64,000 nucleotides of DNA from JAKAXS01 sp965279065 (GTDB taxonomy: Bacteria > Pseudomonadota > Alphaproteobacteria > Rhizobiales > Hyphomicrobiaceae), in the NCBI GenBank assembly GCA_965279065.1, contig OZ257134.1, positions 3,348,001 to 3,412,000 on the forward strand, written 5' to 3'. The stretch's first letter is position 1; every line of letters starts with the position of its first letter. A program made the position numbers and the translations under genes. The notes beneath the pieces were generated by a model. It worked only from the letters and a program-made list of their open reading frames with translations, did no database searches and was not told the DNA's origin. Of the stretch, positions 17,164 through 25,960 are shown piece by piece.

Positions 17164-17973
17164 CTATGCGAACGACCGCATGAGACCACCGACCAGCAGG
17201 TTCCACCCGTCGATCAGAACAAAGAATAACACTTTGAACGGCAAGGCGATTACCGTCGGTGGCAGCATCATCATGCCCATCGACATGGTCAGCGTCGCGA
17301 TGATGAGGTCGATCACCAGAAAAGGCAGGACGATCAGAAAGCCGATCTCGAAGCCCCGCCGCAGTTCCGAAATCATGAACGCCGGGATCAGCACCCGCAT
17401 CTCTATTTCGTCGTTCTCCGCTGGCGCCGTCGTTATCGCGAACTTTTCCCGCGCCATGTCCTCGAAGAGTTGCAGATCCTTGTCCCGCACGTTGGCGCGC
17501 ATGAACGTCCGGAACGGCGCCGCTGCCTTGGTATAGGCCTCTTGTTCGGAGATCTGGTTTTCCATCAACGGCCGGATTCCCTCCCGCCACGACTTATCGA
17601 AAGTCGGTGCCATAACGTAGAAGGTCATGAACAGCGCCAGGCTGACGAGCACGAGGTTGGCCGGAGTTGTTTGCAGTCCCATGCCGGTGCGCAGGAAGCT
17701 CAAGGCGATGGCGAAGCGTGTGAAGCACGTCACCATCATGAGCAGGCCCGGCGCGATCGACAGCACAGTGACGGCCAGGAGGACCTGGATGATTCGGCCG
17801 GTGGCGCTGCCCTGGCCCGCCGGAATCAGTTCGTCCAGACTGGGAAGCCCTAAGGGCTGCTGCGCCTGAGTCTGCCCCGCTGGTGGCGTCGGCGCAGGCG
17901 CCGCGCCCTGCGCCAGCGCCAGACCCGGCATCAGCAGCCACAGCAGAACGGCGATGAGGCCACCGCGTATCAT
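17164..17973 (-). CDS. fliP: Flagellar export gate protein FliP
   Basis: FliP forms the core of the type III export channel with FliQ and FliR. The 269-residue protein has a signal sequence (GGLIAVLLWLLMPGLALAQ), a Pro-rich stretch, then membrane segments with the family motifs LRTGMGLQTTPANLVLVSLALFMTFYVMAP and ELRRGFEIGFLIVLPFLVIDLIIATLTMSMGMMMLPP. The ATG at 17973 overlaps the fliL stop as ATGA. It is the last gene of the motA-to-fliP block. No fliO was found in the window. Confidence 0.97.
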   Translation of the reverse strand: MIRGGLIAVLLWLLMPGLALAQGAAPAPTPPAGQTQAQQPLGLPSLDELIPAGQGSATGRIIQVLLAVTVLSIAPGLLMMVTCFTRFAIALSFLRTGMGLQTTPANLVLVSLALFMTFYVMAPTFDKSWREGIRPLMENQISEQEAYTKAAAPFRTFMRANVRDKDLQLFEDMAREKFAITTAPAENDEIEMRVLIPAFMISELRRGFEIGFLIVLPFLVIDLIIATLTMSMGMMMLPPTVIALPFKVLFFVLIDGWNLLVGGLMRSFA

Positions 17974-18476
17974 TCGAGGATCATCGATTGCACGATCAGC
18001 TCTTTGATCTTGCCTTCGCTGCGGATCCGCACGCGTTCGTCGAGATCTTCGCGCAGGCTTTGAAAACCGCTCGGGCCTTGGATCTGCGTCAGCGACACCG
18101 TCCTCAGGAACGCCACGACATCCTCGTTGATGGTACGCAGCAGGGCAATCTCCTCCTCCGACTTCTCTTCCGACTTCAGTTCGGGATCGAGAAGCACTGA
18201 CGCCTCCAGGCGAATCCACGCCGCAGGCGTGCCGGCCAGATTGGTGGTGATCGGCTGAAGATCGCGAACACGAGAACCGTCGGTGTATTTCTCCGCCTCA
18301 CCCGCCTTGCCCTTCGCATCCTTGGGCGCGTGCTTCGCCGTCTCGTGCTTGCCGAACTGCGACCAGCCGAGATAGACGCCGCCGCCCGCCGCGATCGCAC
18401 TCGCCAACAGCACGCCCAGGATCGCCCCGGTGGACGATCCCTTTGCGCCTTCGGCTTCGTTTTCCTTGTCCGCCAT
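17970..18476 (-). CDS. fliL: Flagellar basal body-associated protein FliL
   Basis: FliL surrounds the stator units and supports torque. The 168-residue protein has a short charged N-terminus, one membrane helix (STGAILGVLLASAIAAGGGVYLGW, about 16-39), a charged linker, and the periplasmic FliL domain (LQPITTNLAGTPAAWIRLEASVLL to the C-terminus, with LREDLDERVRIRSEGKIKELIVQSMILE). It overlaps fliP by 4 bases and follows flgH by 15 bases. Confidence 0.92.
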   Translation of the reverse strand: MADKENEAEGAKGSSTGAILGVLLASAIAAGGGVYLGWSQFGKHETAKHAPKDAKGKAGEAEKYTDGSRVRDLQPITTNLAGTPAAWIRLEASVLLDPELKSEEKSEEEIALLRTINEDVVAFLRTVSLTQIQGPSGFQSLREDLDERVRIRSEGKIKELIVQSMILE

Positions 18477-18491
18477 GCGGCCCGCCTTCGC

Positions 18492-19208
18492 TCAGAACGG
18501 ATAAATCTTGTCGACCAGTTGCTGTCCCCAGCCCGGCTGCTGCACTTCGTTGAGACGTCCGCGACCGCCGTAGGCAATGCGCGCCTCGGCAATCTTTTCG
18601 TACGACACGCTGCTGTCCGCAGAGATGTCGCGCGGCCGCACGATGCCGGACACCTGCAGCACGCGCATCTCGTAGTTCACCCGCACTTCCTGCGAGCCGC
18701 TGATCACGAGATTGCCGTTCGGCATGATCTCAGTCACCACCGCGGCCACCAGCAAGTCGATGCTCTCGCGGCGATTGATCTCGCCCTTGCCCTTGGTCTC
18801 GGATTTGTTGTTGATCTGCGCGTTGAGATCCACCCCGGTGCGCGGCTTGAGCGGTACGCCGTCCGCGTAGCTCGACACGATGCCCGCGTCGATCGTGCCA
18901 TCGCGCGAGCGGTTGGTCTCGTTGTCGAGTTCCGCCTTGTCTTTGATGGAGATCTTCACGGTCATCACGTCGCCGACGTTGAGCGCACGACGATCCTTGA
19001 ATAGATCGGCACTGGCGTCCTGCCAGAGCGATTTGTCGCCGCGATAGACCACCTTGGGCGGCGGCGTGCTGACGATCGGCACCATGCGCGGATTGAGCCC
19101 GGCGCCTACCGGCGTCATGCCCGGTTCCTGCGCCACGTCACGCAGCGTATCGGCACACCCACCGCAGAGCGGAAGCGCGCAAAGAGCAATCAGGCCAAGC
19201 ATCCTCAT
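18492..19208 (-). CDS. flgH: Flagellar L-ring protein FlgH
   Basis: FlgH forms the outer-membrane L-ring. The 238-residue product has a lipoprotein signal (MLGLIALCALPLCGGC; lipid-carrying Cys about residue 18) and family motifs SLWQDASADLFKDRRALNVGDVMTVKI and LVISGSQEVRVNYEMRVLQVSGIVRPRDI, ending in a short LVDKIYPF. It overlaps the motE stop by 4 bases. Confidence 0.96.
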   Translation of the reverse strand: MRMLGLIALCALPLCGGCADTLRDVAQEPGMTPVGAGLNPRMVPIVSTPPPKVVYRGDKSLWQDASADLFKDRRALNVGDVMTVKISIKDKAELDNETNRSRDGTIDAGIVSSYADGVPLKPRTGVDLNAQINNKSETKGKGEINRRESIDLLVAAVVTEIMPNGNLVISGSQEVRVNYEMRVLQVSGIVRPRDISADSSVSYEKIAEARIAYGGRGRLNEVQQPGWGQQLVDKIYPF

Positions 19209-20752
19209 GAGCGGCCTCCTTCACTCGCAGCCGCGGGTGCTCCCGGCGCAGGCGCGGCGTCGGCTCCCTGCGTCGCGGGTGCCTTTTCCAGTTCCTTCTT
19301 GCGCTTCAGCTTGGCGGCGCCCGTGATGATCATCGTCAGCTTTGACGCTTTGCCCGGCTCCATCTCGTTGAGGATCGCCGAAGCGTTGCGGGTACTCAGC
19401 TTGGCCAGCACCGCTGCCGCCGTTTCTTCGTTCATCAGAGCCAGCTGTACGGCGGCGGCATCAACCTTCATGCCGGCATATATCTTGACGACGTTGTCTT
19501 CCGCATTGCGGATGAACTCGTCGCGCCGGGCGAGCCACTTCTGGTATTCCGCCGTCCGTTCGTCCAGCAGGGCGATGCGCTTGTTCAACTCCAGCTCGAT
19601 GTCCGCCAGCGTCTTCTTTTGCCAAGCGTAGCGCGCGTCCTTCGCGGCGTCGGCGATGTTGAAGCAGTACTGCTGTGCAACGCTCGCACCGTCCACCAGA
19701 CGATCCGGTGCACGCGGCTTCGATTGCGGACCTGCGCCAGCAGGAGCCGTGGCAGCGTTTTCGATCTGAGTTGCCTGCGCCGCGGCAGCCGGCGCCTCAG
19801 GCAATTCCTTTGCGCGCTGCACCGGAAGATCTGGCGACGCGGGCTTTGCCACCGGCGTGACGACTGCCTCGGGCAGCGGGTCAGGAATCGGCGGCGCCTC
19901 TTCCGCCTGCGGCATGGCTGGCGCGGCTTCGACCGAGGGCGCAGTGACGGCTTGCGCCGTTACCGTATGATCGGCGGCGGCTTTCTTCTCTGCCGGGACG
20001 GCAGTTTGTACCCGCGTCGCCACGGGTGCCCCGGCGTGGATTGGCAAGCTTTGCGGTTCGCCAACGGCATGCACCGCGACGCCCGTCGCATGAGCGGGTG
20101 AAGCGATTGCGGCATCGGTGCCATCGTGGCGTACTGGCTCGGCACTTTCGATACTCGCGCCGGCGGCTAACGGCTGCTGATCTGGCTCTGGCGAAAACGC
20201 CTCGTCGGCATCGATAGGTTCGGCGAGCGTCGCCGGAACGGCGGGCGCTTCGTCGGCCGACGGCTGGGCCACGGCCGCCGCACCCGGCGAGACCTCATTG
20301 GCCCGTGCCTGCCCAACCGGCCGGTCTCCAGGCAGTGCGATGCTCTTCTTGATCTTGGGAGCCGGCACAGCAGCGGCCGGCGCCGCCTGGCCTGCAGTAT
20401 TGATCCTCGTCGGCAAGGGCGTCTTCAGCACCAGGCCGTTCGGCGCGATTCCACCCGTTTCCAGTGGATTTTCCTCGAACCCGGGATCGGCGACGACCGG
20501 CTCCACCGGTGCCTTCGGCGCAGCAACCTGCGCCTGCCAGCCGGTGGCGTCGCGAGGCTTTGCCTTGTCCCCACCTTCGGGAAGGAGCCACGGCAGGATC
20601 TCGGTAAAGTTGGCCGGCGGTTTCGCGGCCGGCTGCGGCTTCTGCCAGGGCAGGAACACTTTGTCCGGCGTCTGTTGCGCCTCAGCGGTGCCGCCGACCG
20701 ACAAAACCAGCATGACCGGAATCAGAGAGGGGAGCGGTCGCATCAACCTCAT
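19205..20752 (-). CDS. motE: MotE-like periplasmic motility chaperone, extended form
   Basis: In S. meliloti MotE is a small periplasmic chaperone for MotC, encoded between flgI and flgH as here. This version is 515 residues. A signal peptide (SLIPVMLVLSVGGTAEAQ) is followed by about 330 residues rich in Pro, Ala and Glu. The conserved part comes last (about 357-490): a coiled coil (TLADIELELNKRIALLDERTAEYQKWLARRDEFI) and an MgtE-N-like segment (MNEETAAAVLAKLSTRNASAILNEMEPGKASKL). S. meliloti MotE is much shorter, so the long disordered insert is unusual. It overlaps flgI and flgH by 4 bases each. Assignment rests on the C-terminal domain and gene order. Confidence 0.8.
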   Translation of the reverse strand: MRLMRPLPSLIPVMLVLSVGGTAEAQQTPDKVFLPWQKPQPAAKPPANFTEILPWLLPEGGDKAKPRDATGWQAQVAAPKAPVEPVVADPGFEENPLETGGIAPNGLVLKTPLPTRINTAGQAAPAAAVPAPKIKKSIALPGDRPVGQARANEVSPGAAAVAQPSADEAPAVPATLAEPIDADEAFSPEPDQQPLAAGASIESAEPVRHDGTDAAIASPAHATGVAVHAVGEPQSLPIHAGAPVATRVQTAVPAEKKAAADHTVTAQAVTAPSVEAAPAMPQAEEAPPIPDPLPEAVVTPVAKPASPDLPVQRAKELPEAPAAAAQATQIENAATAPAGAGPQSKPRAPDRLVDGASVAQQYCFNIADAAKDARYAWQKKTLADIELELNKRIALLDERTAEYQKWLARRDEFIRNAEDNVVKIYAGMKVDAAAVQLALMNEETAAAVLAKLSTRNASAILNEMEPGKASKLTMIITGAAKLKRKKELEKAPATQGADAAPAPGAPAAASEGGRS

Positions 20753-21849
20753 TGCACCACAAGCTCCGCCTGCAGCGCGCCGGCCGACTTGATGGCCTGC
20801 AGAATCGCGATGATACCGTTCGGCTTCAGCCCCATCTGATTGAGGCCGTTGACGAGCACTTGCAGGTTCGTCCCTTTGACGATGGCAATGTTGCCGTCTT
20901 GTTGCTTCACGCCGACCTCAGTCTCCGGCACCACGACGGTCTCACCCTCTGAGAACGCCTCCGGCTGCGAAACCTGCGCCGACTCCGTCACGCGAACGGT
21001 GAGGTTGCCGTGCGTCACAGCGACGGTCGATACCTGCACGTCCCGCCCGATGACGATCGTTCCTGTCCGCTCATCGATCACGACGCGCGCCGGCGCATCG
21101 GCCTGGACGATCAGATCGCCGATCTCAGCCATGAACCGCGCGGGTCCTATGCCGTCGGGCCGCTTCAGCTCGACGCTGTTCAAGTCCTTTTCCCGCGCCA
21201 CCCGGCGCCCAAAGCGCTCGGTGCCGTACTTGTTGATGACATCGACCATCGCAATCGCCGTACCGAAATCGGGATTGCGCAGCACCAGTTCCATCTTGTT
21301 GGATTCCGCCAGCGGTCCAGGCACCTCGCGCTCCACCAGCGCACCGTTTGCGACACGCCCCGCCGTTGGTACGCCCTGCGTCACCGTCTCCGCCTTGCCT
21401 TGCACCGCAAACCCCGTCACCGCGATCGGTCCCTGCGCCACGGCATAGATCTCGTTGTCGGCAGCGCTCAGCGGCGTCATGATCAGCGTGCCGCCCTGCA
21501 GTGATGTCGCGTCGCCCAGCGAGGAGACCGTGACGTCGATGCGGCTCCCCTTGCCGGAGAACGGCGGCAGCTCCGCCGTGACGATCACGCCGGCGACGTT
21601 CTTCGACCTCGGCCGCGCAGAATTCAGGTTGACGCCCATGCGGTCGAGCATCGATTGGATCGATTGTTCCGTGAATGGCGAGTTGCGCAGGCTGTCGCCC
21701 GTGCCGTTGAGCCCGATCACCAGGCCATAGCCGACCAGCTGGTTGGCGCGGACGCCCTTCACCGAAATGATGTCCTTGATGCGCGTGCCTGCCTGCACCG
21801 GCAGTGCCACCACCATTAGACCGACGACGAGAAGAAGGGCGCGGATCAT
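20749..21849 (-). CDS. flgI: Flagellar P-ring protein FlgI
   Basis: FlgI forms the periplasmic P-ring. The 366-residue protein has a signal peptide (ALLLVVGLMVVALPVQAGTRIKDI) and highly conserved blocks: GVRANQLVGYGLVIGLNGTGDSLRNSPFTEQSIQSMLDRMGVN, SLGDATSLQGGTLIMTPL, and QVLVNGLNQMGLKPNGIIAILQAIKSAGALQAELVVQ at the C-terminus. Its ATG overlaps the flgA stop by 4 bases and its stop overlaps motE. Confidence 0.97.
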   Translation of the reverse strand: MIRALLLVVGLMVVALPVQAGTRIKDIISVKGVRANQLVGYGLVIGLNGTGDSLRNSPFTEQSIQSMLDRMGVNLNSARPRSKNVAGVIVTAELPPFSGKGSRIDVTVSSLGDATSLQGGTLIMTPLSAADNEIYAVAQGPIAVTGFAVQGKAETVTQGVPTAGRVANGALVEREVPGPLAESNKMELVLRNPDFGTAIAMVDVINKYGTERFGRRVAREKDLNSVELKRPDGIGPARFMAEIGDLIVQADAPARVVIDERTGTIVIGRDVQVSTVAVTHGNLTVRVTESAQVSQPEAFSEGETVVVPETEVGVKQQDGNIAIVKGTNLQVLVNGLNQMGLKPNGIIAILQAIKSAGALQAELVVQ

Positions 21850-22325
21850 CTCGCCCCCATCCGCACCGTGCCGTCGGGACCGACGATGCCGCGTACCACG
21901 ACGCCGCTGTCGGGATTGCGCAGCGAGACCACATCGCCGACCGCGCCTGACGACATGGCCACGGCCATCCCCGAAATGACCAGTCCGTCTTCGCGGAAGA
22001 CGATGCGGTACGTCTTGCCCTGCGTCACCGCGTCCGCCGGACGGATCGAATTGAGCGGCACGGGCTCGCCCGGCATCAGCGTTCGCCGCGCCACTTTGCC
22101 GACAATCTCGCCTCTCGCTTTGTGCACCGGCATTTTCGCGGACCAGGCCGCGTTGAATGCGCGATCGACGAGGGCCTGCTCGTTGATGACGTCGCCGGGA
22201 TAGATGACGATCTTCGGCACGGGCAACGTCTGCACGTCGGCGCGCGCCTCAATGGCAGCGAGCGCGACGGCGAAAACCACCACCGCGCCTCGAGCGAACG
22301 ACGCTGCCGTGCCCATCATCGACAT
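21846..22325 (-). CDS. flgA: P-ring assembly chaperone FlgA
   Basis: FlgA is the periplasmic chaperone for FlgI polymerisation. The 159-residue protein has a signal peptide (GAVVVFAVALAAIEARA) and SAF-like and FlgA domain features (LMPGEPVPLNSIRPADAVTQGKTYRIVF, GAVGDVVSLRNPDSGVVVRGIVGPDGTV). AGGGA seven bases before the ATG at 22325 supports that start over the ATGs at 22319 and 22316. It lies 15 bases after flgG and overlaps flgI. Confidence 0.92.
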   Translation of the reverse strand: MSMMGTAASFARGAVVVFAVALAAIEARADVQTLPVPKIVIYPGDVINEQALVDRAFNAAWSAKMPVHKARGEIVGKVARRTLMPGEPVPLNSIRPADAVTQGKTYRIVFREDGLVISGMAVAMSSGAVGDVVSLRNPDSGVVVRGIVGPDGTVRMGAR

Positions 22326-22340
22326 CAGTTTTCCCTGGCG

Positions 22341-23129
22341 CTAGCGAATGCCCTTGGCGACCGTGCCGTACATCTCGTCGGATGCCGAGATCACCTTCGA
22401 GTTCATTTCGTAGGCGCGCTGCGCCGAGATGAGCTCGGTGATTTCCTTTACCGGATCGACATTTGAGGCTTCCAGATAACCCTGGTTGATCTTGCCGAAG
22501 CTGATGTCGCCCGCGGCACCCAGCTGCGCGGCTCCCGACGCCTGCGTCTCGCGATAGAGATTGTCGCCCATCGGCTCCAGGCCGACGTCGTTGATGAAGT
22601 TGGCCATCGTGATCTGGCCCAGCTCCTGCTGCGTGGTCTGCCCATCGATGGTCGCAAACACACGGCCTTCCTGGTTGATCTGCACGTCGGTGGCATTGTC
22701 GGGTATCGTGATGGCCGGCTGCACCAGATAGCCCTCGAGCGTGACGATCTGGCCGGTCGCGCTCTTGTTGAACGGCCCGGCGCGCGTATAGAACAGCTCA
22801 CCGTTCGCACCCTGCACCTGGAAATAGCCGCGACCGTTGATGGCCAGATCGAAGCGGTTGCCTGTCTGGATCATCGGCCCCTGCTGGTGCAGGTTGCGCA
22901 CCGCTGCCGTGCGCACGCCGAGTCCGACCTGGGCCCCTTCGGGAATGGTATCCTGCCCGCCGCGGTTCGGTGTGCCCGCCACCCGTTCGGCCTGGTAGAG
23001 CAGATCGGTGAACTCCGCGCGCATGCGCTTGTAGCCGGTCGTATTGATGTTCGCGATGTTGTTCGCGATCACCTCGACGTTCGTCTGCTGCGCGTTCATG
23101 CCGGTAGCAGCGATGGAAAGTGATCTCAT
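22341..23129 (-). CDS. flgG: Distal rod protein FlgG
   Basis: FlgG forms the distal rod. The 262-residue product has the N-terminal rod motif ANNIANINTTGYKRMRAEFTDLLYQ, the segment RFDLAINGRGYFQVQ, and the C-terminal motif LEASNVDPVKEITELISAQRAYEMNSKVISASDEM. Length matches the family. It follows fliE by 9 bases. Confidence 0.97.
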   Translation of the reverse strand: MRSLSIAATGMNAQQTNVEVIANNIANINTTGYKRMRAEFTDLLYQAERVAGTPNRGGQDTIPEGAQVGLGVRTAAVRNLHQQGPMIQTGNRFDLAINGRGYFQVQGANGELFYTRAGPFNKSATGQIVTLEGYLVQPAITIPDNATDVQINQEGRVFATIDGQTTQQELGQITMANFINDVGLEPMGDNLYRETQASGAAQLGAAGDISFGKINQGYLEASNVDPVKEITELISAQRAYEMNSKVISASDEMYGTVAKGIR

Positions 23130-23138
23130 GGACTATCC

Positions 23139-23450
23139 TCAGATTGCCATACGTGAAAGCTCGAGGTACGCAGCGACTGCCTTGTCCCTGATTGCGATTG
23201 CAGTCTGCAGCGTCTGCTCGGCATCCATGACCGCGCTGACCACTTCCTGCGTCGACACCTTGCCTTGCATGCCGGCAAGCGACATGGCTTCGCCGGTTTT
23301 CATCGTGGCCGTGGCGCTGGCGGCCAGGCTCGACAGAACTTCGCTGAAATCTGCCGGCAGCGTACCAACGGTCGAAACCTCGGCCCCGGTGATCCGCGGG
23401 GTCTGCGACGCGCCGATGGAAGGTGCCTTGAGAGTAACGGGATCGATCAT
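23139..23450 (-). CDS. fliE: Hook-basal body protein FliE
   Basis: FliE joins the MS-ring to the rod. The 103-residue product shows the family pattern with VSTQEVVSAVMDAEQTLQTAIAIRDKAVAAYLELSRMAI at the C-terminus. Its ATG overlaps the flgC stop as TGATG, consistent with coupling within flgB-flgC-fliE-flgG. Confidence 0.93.
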   Translation of the reverse strand: MIDPVTLKAPSIGASQTPRITGAEVSTVGTLPADFSEVLSSLAASATATMKTGEAMSLAGMQGKVSTQEVVSAVMDAEQTLQTAIAIRDKAVAAYLELSRMAI

Positions 23451-23872
23451 CAGCCGCTGCTCCTCAATAGATCGATGGTCATCGAGATCATTTCGCGCGC
23501 CTGCTTGATGGTCTGCAGGTTGGCGTCATAGGCCCGCCCGGCTTCGCGCATGTCGGCCATTTCCGTCAGCATGTTGACGTTCGGCAGCTTCACGTACCCG
23601 GTCGCATCGGCGGCCGGATGGCCCGGATCGTACTGCACCCGGTAGGGCTGGTTGTCCGTTTCGATGTTGTCGATCTTCACGAAGTTGACGCCCGTGTCGC
23701 GATCGACGTCGCTGTCGAATGTGACGACCTTGCGCCCGTAAGGATCTGCCCCCGGCGTGTCGCCTGCCGACTGCGCGTTGGCGAGGTTTTCCGACACGAT
23801 GCGCATGCGCATCGACTGCGCTTCGAGGCCCGAAGCGGCAATCTTGGATGAGAGTTTCAGCGGGTCGATCAT
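23450..23872 (-). CDS. flgC: Proximal rod protein FlgC
   Basis: A 140-residue rod protein with the N-terminal motif LEAQSMRMRIVSENLANAQSAGDTPGADPY and the C-terminal helix PNVNMLTEMADMREAGRAYDANLQTIKQAREM. It starts two bases after flgB ends and overlaps fliE by one base. Confidence 0.95.
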   Translation of the reverse strand: MIDPLKLSSKIAASGLEAQSMRMRIVSENLANAQSAGDTPGADPYGRKVVTFDSDVDRDTGVNFVKIDNIETDNQPYRVQYDPGHPAADATGYVKLPNVNMLTEMADMREAGRAYDANLQTIKQAREMISMTIDLLRSSG

Positions 23873-23874
23873 GG

Positions 23875-24255
23875 CTAGCCCTTGGTCGCCGACATCATCA
23901 TGCGGTGAAACGAGCGCATCAGCGTCGTGTTGAGCGTGAACGCACCCTTCGTTTCGCCGGCCTTCAGCATCTCTTGTTCCACGCTGACGGAGTTGCCCGA
24001 ATGCACCGTGTCCCAGGTCGCGCCGTCCGTGACCGTGGCATCGGCGGAACCGGAGTCGGTCGGCGACATGTGATTCGGTTTCGACACCGCCATCGTCAGT
24101 CGCGTCTGCTCCATCGTGACGTCGAACGGCTCCAGGTCGAGCGCTTTGAAGCCCGGCGTGTTGGCATTGGCGATATTGCCCGCGATCGTCGTCTGCCGCG
24201 CCGCCAGGTACTGGTTGTGGCGCGTGGCAATGGCGAACAGGTGGACAGGCCCCAT
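23875..24255 (-). CDS. flgB: Proximal rod protein FlgB
   Basis: A 126-residue rod protein with the N-terminal motif RQTTIAGNIANANTPGFKALDLEPF and the C-terminal helix NVNT-like segment LKAGETKGAFTLNTTLMRSFHRMMMSA. It is the first rod gene in the block and lies 79 bases downstream of an unknown gene; a promoter in that gap cannot be excluded. Confidence 0.93.
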   Translation of the reverse strand: MGPVHLFAIATRHNQYLAARQTTIAGNIANANTPGFKALDLEPFDVTMEQTRLTMAVSKPNHMSPTDSGSADATVTDGATWDTVHSGNSVSVEQEMLKAGETKGAFTLNTTLMRSFHRMMMSATKG

Positions 24256-24334
24256 CAGACGATCCTTCGGCTAGGTCTGCTCTCAGCCTGGCGGATCAAT
24301 CTTGTACGAGGCTGGCGAAGTCCTTCAGCTGACT

Positions 24335-24814
24335 CTAGGAAGTCGGCTCGAGTTGCGCGCCCAACAGCTCCGCGAGCCGGTTGCCACGCCGTCCGTCCGC
24401 CAGCCTTGCAGCAGCAATGGCGTTCCTGAACTGCCCGGTGTTCGCCTCAGGATCGTCGCTGGCCGAGGCAAACGACAAGTAGGTCAATTCCACGGCCGCG
24501 CCGTCCGCATCGAGCAAGAGACGGAAATAGGCCTTCACGCCGAGATGGTCGAACTCCATGTCGAGAACCACGCGTGCCGGCTCGCCCCAGCTGACATTGG
24601 CTTCCCCGCTCATGCCGAACTTCATCGTACCCGGCCGGTAGTACAGCTCGGTCGACGAGTTGACGATGTTGGCGATGTTGCCGAACAGCTCCAGGCGGAT
24701 GAAGGCGATATAGTCCTGGGGATCCACGAGCCGCAGCTCCGCGGCAACGTGCTCCAGTCCGTCGGCCAGCACGCGCTCGCGCTCCAGCGTGAATGTGTCG
24801 CCGGATTTCATCAT
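24335..24814 (-). CDS. Unrecognised protein between flhB and flgB
   Basis: A soluble protein of about 159 residues with MKSGDTFTLERERVLADGLEHVAAELRLVDPQDYIAFIRLELFGNIANIVNSSTELYY at the N-terminus, then a predicted beta-rich segment (MKFGMSGEANVSWGEPARVVLDMEFDHLGVKAYFRLLLDADGAAVELTYLSF). It has no signal peptide or membrane helix. The start at 24814 lies one base after the flhB stop, so it is likely translated with flhB. Gene position strongly suggests a flagellar assembly or chaperone role, but I cannot name the family. Confidence 0.78.
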   Translation of the reverse strand: MMKSGDTFTLERERVLADGLEHVAAELRLVDPQDYIAFIRLELFGNIANIVNSSTELYYRPGTMKFGMSGEANVSWGEPARVVLDMEFDHLGVKAYFRLLLDADGAAVELTYLSFASASDDPEANTGQFRNAIAAARLADGRRGNRLAELLGAQLEPTS

Positions 24815-24815
24815 A

Positions 24816-25904
24816 TCAGTTCCCTTGCGGTACCTGCCGGGCAATGCGCCCGCGCGCTGTCAGATAAATAATGAGTTCAGCCACAGCCTTGAAAAATTCT
24901 TGCGGGATCATGCGATCAACCTCGACCGCCTTGTAGAGCGAACGCGCCAGCGCCTTGTCCTCGACTACGGGGATGCCGTTCTGCTCGGCGATCTCGCGGA
25001 TCTTGAGGGCGATGAGATCTTGCCCCTTGGCCACCACCATCGGGGCGCTTGATTCAGACTTCACGTAGCGCAGCGCCACGGCGAAGTGCGTGGGGTTGGC
25101 GATGACCAGCGTGGCCTTCGGCACGTCTTCCATCATGCGCCGGCGTGCCCGGTCGCGCTGCATCGACTTGATGCGGCCCTTGACGATCGGGTCGCCTTCC
25201 ATCTGCTTGTGTTCGTCTTTGACTTCCTGCTTCGTCATCCTCAAATCGCGACGCCAGCTAAAGCGTGTCCAGGCAATGTCCACGCCCACGAGCACGACGA
25301 GGCCGACCGCCAGCGCTGAAATCATATGCAGCACGGCCGTAAGCACGATCTGCGGCAGCATCACCGGCTCGGAATAGAGCGCGTTGACGACGTCCGTCTG
25401 CGTGCTTCCGATGAGGAACCAGGTCAGAACGCTCACTGCGATGAGCTTGAACACAGATTTCCCGAACTCGACGAAACCCTTCATGCCGAAGATGCGGTTC
25501 CATCCCTTGATGATCGATATATTCGATCCCTTGGGCGCAATGCGGTTCAAGGCGATTTGCGGCGGATTTTGCAGCAGCGACGCCAGCATGCCGATGATGC
25601 CGAACGTCAGCAGCAGCGGCAGGATGCACAGGCCCGCTTCGCCCAGCACAGCACTGAGGAGTGAAACCGCGTCGCCTCCCGCTTCCAGCCGAAAGTCGCC
25701 GGGATCGTCGAGGAAGCGCTCGAGCAGGGCTTGCAGGCGCTTCGTCGCATCGGGCAGGAACATCCAGGCGGCGAACAGCATGCCGAGCAGCGAGCCCAGC
25801 ATCGCCGCCTCGCGCGAGACCGGAACGTTGCCCTTCTCCAGGGCATCGCTGATCTTTTTGCCGCTGGCCTCTTCTGTCTTGCTGTCTTTATCCTCTTCGG
25901 ACAT
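24816..25904 (-). CDS. flhB: Flagellar export switch protein FlhB
   Basis: FlhB controls which substrates the export gate accepts. The 362-residue protein has four membrane segments in the first about 215 residues and the cytoplasmic domain after that (WRRDLRMTKQEVKDEHKQMEGDPIVKGRIK). The autocleavage motif NPTH is at about residues 270-273 in VIANPTHFAVALRY. Cleavage there, prompted by FliK, switches export from hook to filament proteins. It follows fliN by 56 bases. Confidence 0.97.
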   Translation of the reverse strand: MSEEDKDSKTEEASGKKISDALEKGNVPVSREAAMLGSLLGMLFAAWMFLPDATKRLQALLERFLDDPGDFRLEAGGDAVSLLSAVLGEAGLCILPLLLTFGIIGMLASLLQNPPQIALNRIAPKGSNISIIKGWNRIFGMKGFVEFGKSVFKLIAVSVLTWFLIGSTQTDVVNALYSEPVMLPQIVLTAVLHMISALAVGLVVLVGVDIAWTRFSWRRDLRMTKQEVKDEHKQMEGDPIVKGRIKSMQRDRARRRMMEDVPKATLVIANPTHFAVALRYVKSESSAPMVVAKGQDLIALKIREIAEQNGIPVVEDKALARSLYKAVEVDRMIPQEFFKAVAELIIYLTARGRIARQVPQGN

Positions 25905-25960
25905 GACCGCTCGATTTGCTGTTCACAGGAGAGGGAAGGCCGCTCGGGCCGCGAGTCGTA

